64,000 nucleotides of DNA from Paraburkholderia saeva. Lineage in GTDB: Bacteria > Pseudomonadota > Gammaproteobacteria > Burkholderiales > Burkholderiaceae. Numbering within the stretch: the stretch's first letter is position 1; every line of letters starts with the position of its first letter. The position numbers and the translations under genes are program-made. This document shows, one piece after another, positions 31,653 through 41,417 of this stretch. Where the stretch lies: the NCBI RefSeq assembly GCF_907164555.1, contig NZ_CAJQZC010000001.1, positions 1 through 64,000 on the forward strand, in the 5' to 3' direction. The notes under the pieces are model-generated. The model was not told where the DNA came from and made no database searches. It saw only the letters and a program-made list of their open reading frames with translations.

Positions 31653-32894
31653 ATGGCTGTCAATTTCCCCTCGATCGATCCCGCTCAACTGCATCCTGTC
31701 GCCGGCGTCACGCTGGGCTGGGCCGAAGCGAACATCCGCAAGCCGAATCGGAAGGACGTGCTCGTCATCTCCGTCGACGAAGGCGCGACAGTCGCGGGCG
31801 TGTTCACGCAGAACCGTTTTTGCGCTGCGCCGGTGACGGTGTGCCGTGAGCATCTGGAGCGGGTTCGCGCTGGCGGTAAGGCCATTCGTGCGCTCGTCGT
31901 GAACACCGGCAACGCGAACGCCGGCACCGGCGAACCCGGTCTCGCGCATGCGCGCGAAACCTGCGTCGAACTCGCACGTCTCGCGGACATCGCGCCGGAG
32001 CAGGTGTTGCCGTTCTCGACCGGCGTGATTCTTGAGCCGCTGCCGGTCGACCGTCTGAAGGCCGGTTTGCCCGCCGCCCTGGCGAACCGCAAGGCCGCGC
32101 ACTGGTACGACGCCGCTCAGGCGATCATGACGACCGACACGCTCGCCAAAGCCACATCGCGCCAGGTGACGATCGACGGCCACACGGTCACGCTGACCGG
32201 CATCAGCAAGGGCGCCGGCATGATCAAGCCGAACATGGCAACGATGCTCGGCTTCCTCGCGTTCGACGCCAACGTCGCCCAGCCGGTGCTCGACGCGCTG
32301 GTGAAGCACGTTGCGGACCGCTCGTTCAACTGCATCACGATCGACGGCGATACGTCGACGAACGACTCGTTCATCCTGATTGCATCGGGCAAGTCGAGCC
32401 TGCCGGCGATCGCCTCTACCGAATCCGCCGCCTACAGCGCGCTACGTGACGCCGTGACCGAAGTCGCGCAGACGCTCGCGCAACTGATCGTCCGCGATGG
32501 CGAGGGCGCAACGAAGTTCATGACCGTGAACGTCGAAGGCGGCAGGGACATCGCCGAATGCCGCCAGATCGCCTACGCGATCGGCCATTCGCCGCTCGTG
32601 AAGACCGCCTTCTACGCGTCTGATCCGAACCTTGGTCGCATTCTCGCCGCGATCGGCTATGCAGGCGTGAACGACCTCGATGTCGGCCGGATCGACCTGT
32701 ACCTCGACGACGTGCTCGTCGCGAAAGCCGGCGGACGCAATCCGGACTATCGCGAGGAAGACGGCCAGCGCGTCATGAAGAAAAGCGAGATCGCGATTCG
32801 CGTGGTGCTCGGTCGCGGCGACGCGCAGGGCACGATCTGGACCTGCGACCTCTCGCACGACTACGTCAGCATCAACGCCGATTACCGTTCCTGA
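31653..32894 (+). CDS. argJ: Bifunctional glutamate N-acetyltransferase / amino-acid N-acetyltransferase
   Basis: ArgJ recycles the acetyl group from N-acetylornithine to glutamate in arginine synthesis. It is made as a proenzyme that cleaves itself into alpha and beta chains before a nucleophilic Thr. The cleavage motif [16 protein letters not shown] is clear. Other features are [21 protein letters not shown] at the N terminus, [12 protein letters not shown], and the C-terminal [10 protein letters not shown]. The frame opens at 31608, but the ATG at 31653 gives the family start and 413 residues. The ribosome-binding site is weak (CAGGTTG). Confidence 0.96.
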   Translation: MAVNFPSIDPAQLHPVAGVTLGWAEANIRKPNRKDVLVISVDEGATVAGVFTQNRFCAAPVTVCREHLERVRAGGKAIRALVVNTGNANAGTGEPGLAHARETCVELARLADIAPEQVLPFSTGVILEPLPVDRLKAGLPAALANRKAAHWYDAAQAIMTTDTLAKATSRQVTIDGHTVTLTGISKGAGMIKPNMATMLGFLAFDANVAQPVLDALVKHVADRSFNCITIDGDTSTNDSFILIASGKSSLPAIASTESAAYSALRDAVTEVAQTLAQLIVRDGEGATKFMTVNVEGGRDIAECRQIAYAIGHSPLVKTAFYASDPNLGRILAAIGYAGVNDLDVGRIDLYLDDVLVAKAGGRNPDYREEDGQRVMKKSEIAIRVVLGRGDAQGTIWTCDLSHDYVSINADYRS

Positions 32895-32912
32895 TACCGG
32901 GCTGCATACACG

Positions 32913-33806
32913 ATGGACAAACTCGAACAGTTTTTGACGCGCGCCGAAGCGGTACTCGGCCGCCTGGAAGCGATGCTTCCGCCCGCTGCAGCCAATGTCG
33001 ACTGGTCGGCGGCCGTTGCATTCCGCTGGCGCAAGCGTCAGGGGCGCGGTTACCTGCAGCCGGTACCATCGATTTCGACGATCTCGCTCGACGATCTGCA
33101 GAACATCGACCGCCAGAAGTCGCTCATCGAGCAGAACACGCGTCAGTTCGTGCACTGCCAGCCGGCCAACAACGTGCTGCTGACGGGCGCGCGCGGCACG
33201 GGTAAATCGTCGCTGATCAAGGCGTGCCTGAACGCGCACGCCAAAGACGGTCTGCGCCTGATCGAAGTGGACAAGGACGACCTGCACGATCTCGGCGACA
33301 TCGTCGATCTGATTGCTACGCGTCCGGAGCGGTTCATCGTGTTCTGCGACGATCTCTCGTTCGAAGAAGGCGAATCCGGCTACAAGGCGCTGAAGGTGGC
33401 GCTCGACGGCTCGGTGGCCGCGCAGTCGGACAACGTGCTGATCTACGCGACCTCGAACCGGCGCCATCTGCTGCCCGAGTACATGAGCGACAACGAGACG
33501 TACAAGCACACGTCCGATGGCGAGATCCATCCGGGCGAAGTGGTCGAGGAAAAGATTTCGCTGTCCGAGCGCTTTGGCCTGTGGGTGAGTTTCTACCCGT
33601 TCAAGCAGGACGATTACCTGGCGATTGTCGGCCACTGGCTGCGCCATTTCGGTTGCACCGACGCCGAGGTCGAAGCGGCACGCGGCGATGCGCTCGTCTG
33701 GGCGCTGGAGCGCGGCTCACGTTCGGGCCGGGTGGCATGGCAGTTCGCGCGCGACCGGTCGGGGCGCAAATCCCAGGCGCCGCAGGCGTCTGCAGAGGGC
33801 GCATGA
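32913..33806 (+). CDS. DUF815-family AAA-type ATPase
   Basis: A 297-residue soluble ATPase of the DUF815 family. The Walker A motif is LLTGARGTGKSSLIKA, Walker B is FIVFCDDLSFEEGE, followed by sensor-like IYATSNRRHLLPE and an arginine-containing SLSERFGLWVSFYPF segment. The N-terminal 60 residues form a helical pre-domain. No experimentally settled function is known to me for this widespread family. Its stop overlaps the downstream mutT start by 4 bp, and it follows argJ by only 18 bp, so the three genes are probably co-transcribed. Confidence 0.88.
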   Translation: MDKLEQFLTRAEAVLGRLEAMLPPAAANVDWSAAVAFRWRKRQGRGYLQPVPSISTISLDDLQNIDRQKSLIEQNTRQFVHCQPANNVLLTGARGTGKSSLIKACLNAHAKDGLRLIEVDKDDLHDLGDIVDLIATRPERFIVFCDDLSFEEGESGYKALKVALDGSVAAQSDNVLIYATSNRRHLLPEYMSDNETYKHTSDGEIHPGEVVEEKISLSERFGLWVSFYPFKQDDYLAIVGHWLRHFGCTDAEVEAARGDALVWALERGSRSGRVAWQFARDRSGRKSQAPQASAEGA

Positions 33807-34243
33807 CGGCCGCCGCTGACCTCGCTGCCGACGGGGGCGCTGCAGGCACTACGCGGCCAGTCACTGAAGTCGCGGTCGGCGTGCTGGTGCAGCCGGACGG
33901 CCGCTACCTCCTTGCGCAGCGGCCCGCTGGCAAGCCGTACGAAGGCTACTGGGAGTTTCCAGGCGGAAAGCTGGAGCCGGGCGAATCGGTGGAAGCCGCG
34001 CTCGCCCGCGAACTGCACGAGGAGCTCGGGATCGACGTGAAGGCGAGCCATCGCTGGCATACGCTCGAACACGACTATCCGCACGCGTACGTACGGCTCT
34101 ATTTCTGCAAGGTGACCGAGTGGGACGGCGAGCCGCACGGACGCGAAGGTCAGGCCTTCGTCTGGCAGGCGTTGCCTGCCGAAGTCTCGCCGCTGCTGCC
34201 GGCCACCATTCCCGTGCTGGAATGGCTGGCTGCGGAGCAGTAG
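33803..34243 (+). CDS. mutT: Nudix hydrolase, MutT (8-oxo-dGTP diphosphatase) type
   Basis: A 146-residue Nudix protein. The Nudix box runs GGKLEPGESVEAALARELHE plus ELGI, with the R-E-x2-E-E metal-binding glutamates intact. The preceding AQRPAGKPYEGYWEFPGGK is typical of MutT, which removes oxidised dGTP. From the ATG overlapping the ATPase stop, the first 18 residues are an Ala/Thr-rich tail absent from E. coli MutT (129 aa). The frame extends far upstream only as antisense-like shadow. A different Nudix substrate cannot be excluded. Confidence 0.85.
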   Translation: MTAAADLAADGGAAGTTRPVTEVAVGVLVQPDGRYLLAQRPAGKPYEGYWEFPGGKLEPGESVEAALARELHEELGIDVKASHRWHTLEHDYPHAYVRLYFCKVTEWDGEPHGREGQAFVWQALPAEVSPLLPATIPVLEWLAAEQ

Positions 34244-34258
34244 CGCGCGGCTGCGGTT

Positions 34259-34456
34259 TCAGTGCGGGTTGTAGTCGCCGGAGGGCGTTTCGTCCGAAGG
34301 CGGTTCTTCGTCGGTGCCGCCGATCTTGTACTTTTCGGCGGCCCACGCTCCGAGGTCGGTCTGCTTGCAGCGATCCGAACAGAACGGGCGGAAGCGGTTT
34401 TCAGGTGTCCAGCGGACGTCCTTTCCGCAAGTTGGGCATTTGACGACAGTGGGCAT
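34259..34456 (-). CDS. yacG: DNA gyrase inhibitor YacG
   Basis: A 65-residue zinc-binding protein. The four zinc cysteines are in CPTC and CSDRC, about 18 residues apart, in the usual YacG context ([17 protein letters not shown]), followed by [12 protein letters not shown] and an acidic tail. E. coli YacG binds GyrB and blocks DNA binding. It lies downstream of zapD and coaE as in E. coli, separated from zapD by 119 bp, and is convergent with mutT with 15 bp between stops. Confidence 0.92.
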   Translation of the reverse strand: MPTVVKCPTCGKDVRWTPENRFRPFCSDRCKQTDLGAWAAEKYKIGGTDEEPPSDETPSGDYNPH

Positions 34457-34575
34457 ACGGTCAGGCGATCATCGCATTCAGGAACGGGAAGCTTCAAACA
34501 TGGGGCCAACCGGGACATTATAAAAGGCGGCATCGCACGGCCATCGCGATTGCCCTGACTGCACGAGGCCCGCCG

Positions 34576-35596
<1,021 letters not shown>

Positions 35597-36199
35597 TTAC
35601 GTCCCGGCTAGCGAGACGTACTGCCGGTGCAACGCGTCGACTTCTCTGGAAAGCGTCTCGATGGAAACGGCATCGTTGACGATGACATCATCCGCCGCAG
35701 CCAGTCGCGCTTCGCGGGTTGCCTGACGCTCGATGATCGCGAGTACCTGTTCGCGCGTGAATGCGTTGCGGCGCATGACCCGTTCGATCTGCGTTTCGAC
35801 GGTGCAGTCGACGGCGAGCACGCGGTCGACGCGGTTCTTCCAGCTACCCGATTCGACGAGCAACGGTACGACCACCATGACATACGGCCCGCGCGCCTCG
35901 CTTCGTTCGCGCTCCGTTTCGGCGCGGATCAGCGGATGCGTGATCGCTTCGAGTCGCGAGCGCGCTGTATCGTCGCTGAAGACCAGCGCGCGCATCTGCG
36001 CACGATCGAGTGAGCCGTCGTGCGCAACGAACGATGGACCGAACTCCGTTGCAATCGATGGCATCGCGAGGCCACCGGGCGCGGTAATGCGATGGGCAAT
36101 CACGTCGGTGTCGACAAGCGGTACGCCGCGCATGGCGAAGAGATCCGCGACGGTGGACTTGCCACTACCGATTCCGCCCGTTATCCCGACAGCAAACAT
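35597..36199 (-). CDS. coaE: Dephospho-CoA kinase
   Basis: The last enzyme of coenzyme A synthesis, phosphorylating the 3' hydroxyl of dephospho-CoA; 200 residues. The P-loop [15 protein letters not shown] is at residues 5-19, with [15 protein letters not shown], the lid region [13 protein letters not shown] and [10 protein letters not shown] following. It starts 3 bp after pilD, so it is co-transcribed with the pilus genes, an arrangement common in beta- and gamma-proteobacteria. Confidence 0.96.
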   Translation of the reverse strand: MFAVGITGGIGSGKSTVADLFAMRGVPLVDTDVIAHRITAPGGLAMPSIATEFGPSFVAHDGSLDRAQMRALVFSDDTARSRLEAITHPLIRAETERERSEARGPYVMVVVPLLVESGSWKNRVDRVLAVDCTVETQIERVMRRNAFTREQVLAIIERQATREARLAAADDVIVNDAVSIETLSREVDALHRQYVSLAGT

Positions 36200-36202
36200 G
36201 TT

Positions 36203-37129
36203 TCAGCTCCCCAACACCTGGTACAGCGGCGTACCGAGAAACAAGGTGATTGCGCCGCCGGCCGCGAGGAACGGACCGAACGGCAACGGCTCCTCGAAGC
36301 GCATCCGGCCACGCCACGTTGCAAGCAATCCGACGACCGCGCCTGCTACCGCGGCGATCACGACAATCTGCGGCAGCGACGCCCAGCCGAGCCACGCGCC
36401 GAGCGCTGCGAGCAGCTTGAAATCGCCATAGCCCATGCCCTCGATGCCACGTATCAGCTTGAAAAGCCAGTGGACGCACCACAGCGTGAGGTAGCCCGCG
36501 ATCGCGCCGAGCACCGCGTCGTGCAGCGTGGAAAACGTGCTTTCGAAGTTGATGATGAGGCCGGCCCACAGAAGTGGCAACGTCATTGAGTCGGGCAAGA
36601 GGTGCGTATCGATGTCGATGGCGCTCATCGCGAGAAGCGTGGCACAGAGTCCGAACGCAACGAGCGCGGTACCTGTCGCGCCGAACGTCACGAGCGATCC
36701 GGCCGCAAGCGCAGCACTCGCAATTTCGATCACGGGATAGCGCAGGCTCACACGCGTGTGGCAATGCGAGCAACGGCCGCGCAGCAGCAGATAGCTCAGG
36801 ACGGGAATGTTTTCCCATGCCTTCAGCGTATGTCCGCAATGCGGGCACGCGCTGCGAGGGAGCCACAGGTCAAAGCGCGCGGGAAGGGTGTCGCCTTCGA
36901 ACGTCTGGCCGGTCGTCTCGCTGACTTCATTGCGCCAGGCGCGCTCGAGCATGATCGGCAACCGGTATGCCACCACGTTCACGAAGCTGCCGATGACGAG
37001 GCCAAATACGATGGCGAATGCAATCTGCGCGCTGACGGGCAGAGCGCTGAACGCTGCGGTGACGCTGGCTGTGTAATAGCCCAGCGGGCCGCCAAAAGGG
37101 GAGTCGGTCAGGTTTGTTATCGCGCGCAT
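36203..37129 (-). CDS. pilD: Type IV prepilin peptidase / N-methyltransferase
   Basis: An inner-membrane aspartyl protease that cleaves and N-methylates prepilins and pseudopilins. It has two cysteine pairs of the zinc site, CPHC and CSHC, in the N-terminal cytoplasmic loop. The catalytic aspartates lie in AIDIDTHLLPD and GMGYGDFKLLAALGAWLG, among about eight membrane segments. The frame opens at 37282, but the ATG at 37129 (MRAITNLTDSPFGG) gives 308 residues and lies 28 bp after pilC. About 35 residues precede the first membrane segment. Confidence 0.94.
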   Translation of the reverse strand: MRAITNLTDSPFGGPLGYYTASVTAAFSALPVSAQIAFAIVFGLVIGSFVNVVAYRLPIMLERAWRNEVSETTGQTFEGDTLPARFDLWLPRSACPHCGHTLKAWENIPVLSYLLLRGRCSHCHTRVSLRYPVIEIASAALAAGSLVTFGATGTALVAFGLCATLLAMSAIDIDTHLLPDSMTLPLLWAGLIINFESTFSTLHDAVLGAIAGYLTLWCVHWLFKLIRGIEGMGYGDFKLLAALGAWLGWASLPQIVVIAAVAGAVVGLLATWRGRMRFEEPLPFGPFLAAGGAITLFLGTPLYQVLGS

Positions 37130-37157
37130 GGTTGAATGACTGGATTCGGCTGCGATG

Positions 37158-38393
37158 CTACACCACGTTGCCGAGTTGAATGATGGGAAGATACATCGCG
37201 ATGACGAGACCACCGACGAGTATGCCCAGCACCATGATGACAAGTGGCTCACAGAGACTCGCGAGTGTGCCGATCTTTTCATCGACCTGCCGGTCGCAGA
37301 GTGACGCGACGTCGATCAGCATCGCATCCAGCGCGCCCGATTCCTCGGCGACGGCGACGGGTTGAACGATTTCCGGCGGAAAGCAGCCTGCGGTCTGCAT
37401 GGCGGCGGCGAGACGCTCCCCGCGACGCAGCCGGAGCGCTATATTGCCGGTCTCGCGATCGACGTAAGCGTTGCCAGTAGCGTGCGTCAGGGAATCGAAG
37501 GCGTCCGATAACGGCGTACCGGCGGAGAGCAGTGTGCCGAGCGCGCGACTCCAGCGCGCCGAGCACAGCGTTGTCAGTAGCGGTCCGGCGATTGGCAGTT
37601 TCAGCGTCAGGCGTGCGAATGAAATGCGCGCCTTGTCCGAGCGGCGTAACACGTGCGCGATGGCGAAGCTCGCCCCGACGACGCATACGAGTGCGGGCAC
37701 GCTCCAGCGTGCGGCGGCCGACGAAAGCGCAATTACGAACTGCGTGGGTACGGGCAGTTTTGCGCCGAAGCCGTCGAAGATCTGCTGAAACGTCGGCACG
37801 ACCCATACGAGGAGTGCCGCGGTGATGGCAAGCGCGAGCAGCAGGATCGCGACTGGGTAGGTGAGCGCGGCCCTGACCTTTGCCCGTTGTGCGGCGGCAC
37901 GCTCACGGTCATCTGCGATGCGCGCGAGAACCGAAGCGAGCGCGCCGGTTGCTTCGCCGACTCCGACCAGCTGACAGTACAGCGCGCCGAATTGCGCGGG
38001 ATGCCTTTCAAGCGCGGCGGAGAAGCGCAGGCCTGCGGTGATGTCGCGCGCCAGCGCGCCGACGATGCGCGGCATGCCCTCCCGGCCACGGCGCGCCGGC
38101 GACTGCGCCAGCACGTCGAGTGCGGGTGCGAGCGGCAGCCCCGCGCGTAGAAGGCTTGAAAGTTGTCGGGTAAACAACGTGACTTCGGCGGCGCGTGCCT
38201 TCGGTCGCGGTGCCTGCCCACGCGCGTCGAGTTCGTAGACGAAGAGGTTGTCGCGTTTGAGTTGTGCGCGGGCGACGGCTGGATCCGGCGCGATCAGTGT
38301 GCCGCGACGTCTGACGCCGTTCGAGTCCACGGCGTGCCACGCAAAGCGCACGTCGGGCGACGAAACGTGTAACGGAGGTGGGGGCATGTTCAT
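37158..38393 (-). CDS. pilC: Type IV pilus inner-membrane platform protein
   Basis: A GspF/PilC-family protein, 411 residues, that anchors the assembly machinery. It has two T2SS-F repeats: LFTRQLSSLLRAGLPLAPAL and the second starting near WSRALGTLLSAGTPLSDAFDS, each with a following membrane segment. The C-terminal hydrophobic helix is IMVLGILVGGLVIAMYLPII. The ATG at 38393 overlaps the pilB stop as ATGA, which sets the start (MNMPPPPLHV); a second ATG lies two codons later. The longer upstream frame is antisense shadow. Confidence 0.93.
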   Translation of the reverse strand: MNMPPPPLHVSSPDVRFAWHAVDSNGVRRRGTLIAPDPAVARAQLKRDNLFVYELDARGQAPRPKARAAEVTLFTRQLSSLLRAGLPLAPALDVLAQSPARRGREGMPRIVGALARDITAGLRFSAALERHPAQFGALYCQLVGVGEATGALASVLARIADDRERAAAQRAKVRAALTYPVAILLLALAITAALLVWVVPTFQQIFDGFGAKLPVPTQFVIALSSAAARWSVPALVCVVGASFAIAHVLRRSDKARISFARLTLKLPIAGPLLTTLCSARWSRALGTLLSAGTPLSDAFDSLTHATGNAYVDRETGNIALRLRRGERLAAAMQTAGCFPPEIVQPVAVAEESGALDAMLIDVASLCDRQVDEKIGTLASLCEPLVIMVLGILVGGLVIAMYLPIIQLGNVV

Positions 38394-39787
38394 GCAACCT
38401 CCGTTGCTGCCATGGCTTCGGCGAGGCTTGTTGTGCCGTCTCTTACACGGGCAAGTGCTGCTTCGCGAAGCGTGCCGACATGTTCGGCCTGCGCCTGTTT
38501 CGCAATTGCAAGCGTGCCCGCGCGCGCAACGATCAACTCGCGCATGGCGTCCGAAACCGGCATCACCTGATGCACACCGATCCGTCCGCGATAACCCACG
38601 CCGTGACATGCGATGCAGCCTTTTGGTGTGTACGGATGCCAGCCGTCGAGATGCGCTTCCGGAACGCCTGCTGCGCGAAGCGCGGCGCCTGATTCGTTCG
38701 CCGGTACACGGCATGCCACGCATAGTCGCCGCACGAGACGCTGTGCGGTCACCACGCGTAGCGCCGCTGCCAGGTTATAAGGCGCGACGCCGATGTCCAT
38801 CAGCCGGGCGACAGCGGCCGGTGCGTCGTTCGTGTGCAGCGTCGAGAGCACAAGGTGGCCGGTCTGCGCGGCCTTGACGGCGACGTCCGCCGTTTCTTCG
38901 TCGCGGATTTCGCCCACCATGATGACGTCCGGATCCTGACGCAGGAACGCACGCAGCGCGACGGCGAACGTGAGCCCGGCTTTTTCGCGGACGCTGACCT
39001 GGTTGATGCCCGCCATCTGGATTTCTGACGGGTCTTCGACCGAGCACAGATTGCGAGATTCGGCGTTCAGCATTTGCAGGAAGCAGTACAACGAGAGCGT
39101 CTTGCCGCTGCCCGTCGGCCCGGTGACGAGCATCAGCCCGTGCGGGGCACGAATCGCAGCTTTGACCGCATCGCGCTGGATGGAGTCGAGCCCGAGCGCG
39201 TCGAGCGAGAGTTGTGCGGGCAGCGTTTCGAGGCGACGCAGCACGAGTTTTTCGCCATGCAGCGTGGGCAGCGAGTTGACGCGATAGTCCCCGGTGCGCC
39301 CCGCCACGGCTGCGAGCCGCAAACGCCCGTCTTGCGGGATGCGTCGCTCGGCAATGTCCATTCTGGCAAGCACCTTCACGCGGGTGATGAACGCATCGCG
39401 CAGATGCGCGGGCGGGCGCGCGATCTCATGCAGCACGCCATCGATACGCAGACGGATCCGCCAGTCATGTTCACCGGGTTCGATATGCAGATCGGAGGCA
39501 TTCCTGTTCGCTGCTTCTATCAGCGTGTCGGTCAGTAATCGCACAGCAGGCGTGGTGTCGGAATCCGGATCGACGGGTACATCCGCATCGTGTCGCAATC
39601 TGCTGGGGGCCTGTGCGGTCCCGACGCCGTTGAACGCGCGCGACACAGGGTGCGTAACCGTACGAGCCGCTGACTGACCATGAAGAGGCGCAGCGTCACC
39701 ATCGTGAGCGGCAGTGCGTGACGCCGTGGAAGGGGCGGTGCGAGAAGTAAGAGAGTGCATCGGAATCCGGCTTGAGGCCGCCTGCAA
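38390..39787 (-). CDS. pilB: Type IV pilus extension ATPase, short GspE/PilB form
   Basis: A hexameric secretion ATPase of 465 residues that powers pilus polymerisation. The core holds ASDLHIEPGEHDWRIRLRIDG, the Walker A GPTGSGKTLSLY, Walker B DPDVIMVGEIRDEETA, the His box STLHTNDAPAA and the tetra-Cys zinc site (CVAC and CIAC). The N-terminal 80 residues are Ser/Thr/Ala-rich and seem to lack the ordinary GspE N-terminal domain; PilB is usually near 560 residues. Start choice matters here: the ATG at 39787 or an internal MHSL at 39760. PilC follows with an ATGA overlap. Confidence 0.92.
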   Translation of the reverse strand: MQAASSRIPMHSLTSRTAPSTASRTAAHDGDAAPLHGQSAARTVTHPVSRAFNGVGTAQAPSRLRHDADVPVDPDSDTTPAVRLLTDTLIEAANRNASDLHIEPGEHDWRIRLRIDGVLHEIARPPAHLRDAFITRVKVLARMDIAERRIPQDGRLRLAAVAGRTGDYRVNSLPTLHGEKLVLRRLETLPAQLSLDALGLDSIQRDAVKAAIRAPHGLMLVTGPTGSGKTLSLYCFLQMLNAESRNLCSVEDPSEIQMAGINQVSVREKAGLTFAVALRAFLRQDPDVIMVGEIRDEETADVAVKAAQTGHLVLSTLHTNDAPAAVARLMDIGVAPYNLAAALRVVTAQRLVRRLCVACRVPANESGAALRAAGVPEAHLDGWHPYTPKGCIACHGVGYRGRIGVHQVMPVSDAMRELIVARAGTLAIAKQAQAEHVGTLREAALARVRDGTTSLAEAMAATEVA

Positions 39788-39843
39788 AATGCGATGACCT
39801 CATCATCGTCGCAGCTCGCTTTGCGCACCAGCCGGCCGGATGG

Positions 39844-41148
39844 CTAGTCTCGCGCAGCCTTCTTGAGTTTCGTGCCCGTGCGCGTAGCCGGGCGGAAGAT
39901 CTTGACCGTGCGAATTGCCTGATCGTCGCTTCGCAGCACTTCGAGTTTCACCTCGCCGATGCGAACGCATACGTCGCCTTCCGGAATTTCTTCGAGCATT
40001 TCGAGGATCAGGCCGTTAAGCGTTTTCGGGCCGTCGGTAGGGAGTGTGAGTTGTAGCCAGCGGTTCAGCTCACGCAGGGGCATGCCACCCGTCACGATGC
40101 ATTCGCCGTTGTCATCCCAGCCGCCGCGCGAACTGGCGCTTCGCGGAATGGATGTCGTGAATTCGCCGATCAGCTCTTCGATGATGTCTTCCGGCGTGAC
40201 GAGGCCTTCGAGCTCGCCATATTCGTTGACGACGAGCGCCGTGCGCTGCCGGCTTTCCTGGAAATACTGAAGCTGCTGGAACACGGGCGTGCCCGTCGGC
40301 ACGAAGTAGGGTTCTGTGAGCAGCTCGCGCAACGTCTCGCGCTCCAGCTCCTGGTTGTGAAGGGCGGCGAGCGTTTTTCTGACGTGCAGCACGCCAAGCA
40401 CCCGGTCGATATCGCCCTGGTACACGATCAGCTTGTTGTGATAGCAGGTTTCGAGCTGATGCAGGATCTGTTCGAACGGCGCATCGAAGTCGAGCGCCTC
40501 GATCCGGCGGCGCGGAATCATTACGTCGTCGACGGAAATGTTTTCGAGGTCGAACAGGTTGAGCAGGATGCTACGGTGCTTGGTCGGCATGAAACTGCCG
40601 GACTCGAGCACGATGGTGCGCAGTTCTTCCGTTGACAGACGCTGGTCACGGCCGCCCTTGGTATTAATGTGCAACAGGCGCAGGATGCCGGTCGCGAAGA
40701 GATTGACAAACCACACCAGCGGCCGCGCGATGCGCATCATGGGCGCGATCAGCAGGCTGGCGGGCAGCGCGATTTTTTCCGGGAACGTCGCGCCGACGAT
40801 CTTCGGTGTGATCTCCGCGAACACGATGATCAGAAACGCGACGATGCCGGTCGCGATCGACAGCACGACGTTGTCATGCCCGAACGTATGCAGCGCGATG
40901 GACGTCGTCAGTACAGGGATGATCGTGTTCAGCAGGTTATTGCCGATCAGGATCACGCTCAGCAACTGGTCCGTGTGCGTGAGCAGCATCTGCGTGGTTT
41001 TGGCGCCGAGCGTGCCCTGTGTGGCGAGGTGCTTCAGGCGGTGACGGTTCAGCGCCATCATCGCCGTTTCGGATATGGAAAAGAAACTTGAGCAGATGAG
41101 CAGCACAAAGACGGCGCTGATTTGCGCCCATAAGGGAATTTGGTCCAC
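39844..41148 (-). CDS. HlyC/CorC-family (CNNM) membrane protein with CBS domains
   Basis: An inner-membrane protein with an N-terminal DUF21/CNNM domain of about four membrane segments (AQISAVFVLLICSSFFSISETAM, LSVILIGNNLLNTIIPVL, ATGIVAFLIIVFAEITPK). Two CBS domains (VMIPRRRIEALDFD; TALVVNEYGELEGLVTPEDIIEELIGE) and a CorC_HlyC C-terminal domain follow. Relatives are linked to Mg2+/Co2+ transport. The frame reads up to an ATG at 41241, but the GTG at 41148 (giving VDQIPLWAQ and 434 residues) better fits the family; neither start has a good ribosome-binding site. Confidence 0.88.
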   Translation of the reverse strand: MDQIPLWAQISAVFVLLICSSFFSISETAMMALNRHRLKHLATQGTLGAKTTQMLLTHTDQLLSVILIGNNLLNTIIPVLTTSIALHTFGHDNVVLSIATGIVAFLIIVFAEITPKIVGATFPEKIALPASLLIAPMMRIARPLVWFVNLFATGILRLLHINTKGGRDQRLSTEELRTIVLESGSFMPTKHRSILLNLFDLENISVDDVMIPRRRIEALDFDAPFEQILHQLETCYHNKLIVYQGDIDRVLGVLHVRKTLAALHNQELERETLRELLTEPYFVPTGTPVFQQLQYFQESRQRTALVVNEYGELEGLVTPEDIIEELIGEFTTSIPRSASSRGGWDDNGECIVTGGMPLRELNRWLQLTLPTDGPKTLNGLILEMLEEIPEGDVCVRIGEVKLEVLRSDDQAIRTVKIFRPATRTGTKLKKAARD

Positions 41149-41263
41149 GCGTCGCGAAGTAGAGGAAAAGGGGGATGGAGAGAAATATAGCAGAGGGTGC
41201 AGCTGATGCCCGTCTGGCCGGATGGCATAGGACGCGTGCACCGCGGCTCGAAACCTGAAGGCG

Positions 41264-41293
41264 AAAAAAAACCGCGCGTTTGCGCGGTTTTTT
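41264..41293 (-). terminator. tRNA-Pro terminator
   Basis: On the minus strand a stem of AAAAAACCGCGC with GCGCGGTTTTTT and an AAAC loop ends in a T run just past the tRNA 3' end. It is a strong intrinsic terminator. Confidence 0.9.
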
Positions 41294-41300
41294 CAGATTC

Positions 41301-41377
41301 TGGTCGGGGTGAGAGGATTCGAACCTCCGGCCTCTACGTCCCGAACGTAGCGCTCTACCAGGCTAAGCTACACCCCG
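41301..41377 (-). tRNA. tRNA-Pro, anticodon CGG
   Basis: A 77-nt cloverleaf on the minus strand. The acceptor stem CGGGGTG pairs with CACCCCG, the D arm contains AGCCTGGTAGAGC, the anticodon stem-loop is CTACGTTCGGGACGTAG with anticodon CGG, and the T arm contains GGTTCGAATCC. The discriminator is A and the CCA tail is encoded (TGG at 41301-41303 on the plus strand). It lies 40 bp downstream of ispB on the same strand and has its own terminator. Confidence 0.96.
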
Positions 41378-41417
41378 AATTGGTATTACTTGGACTACTG
41401 CTGCATTTCAGTCTTGT

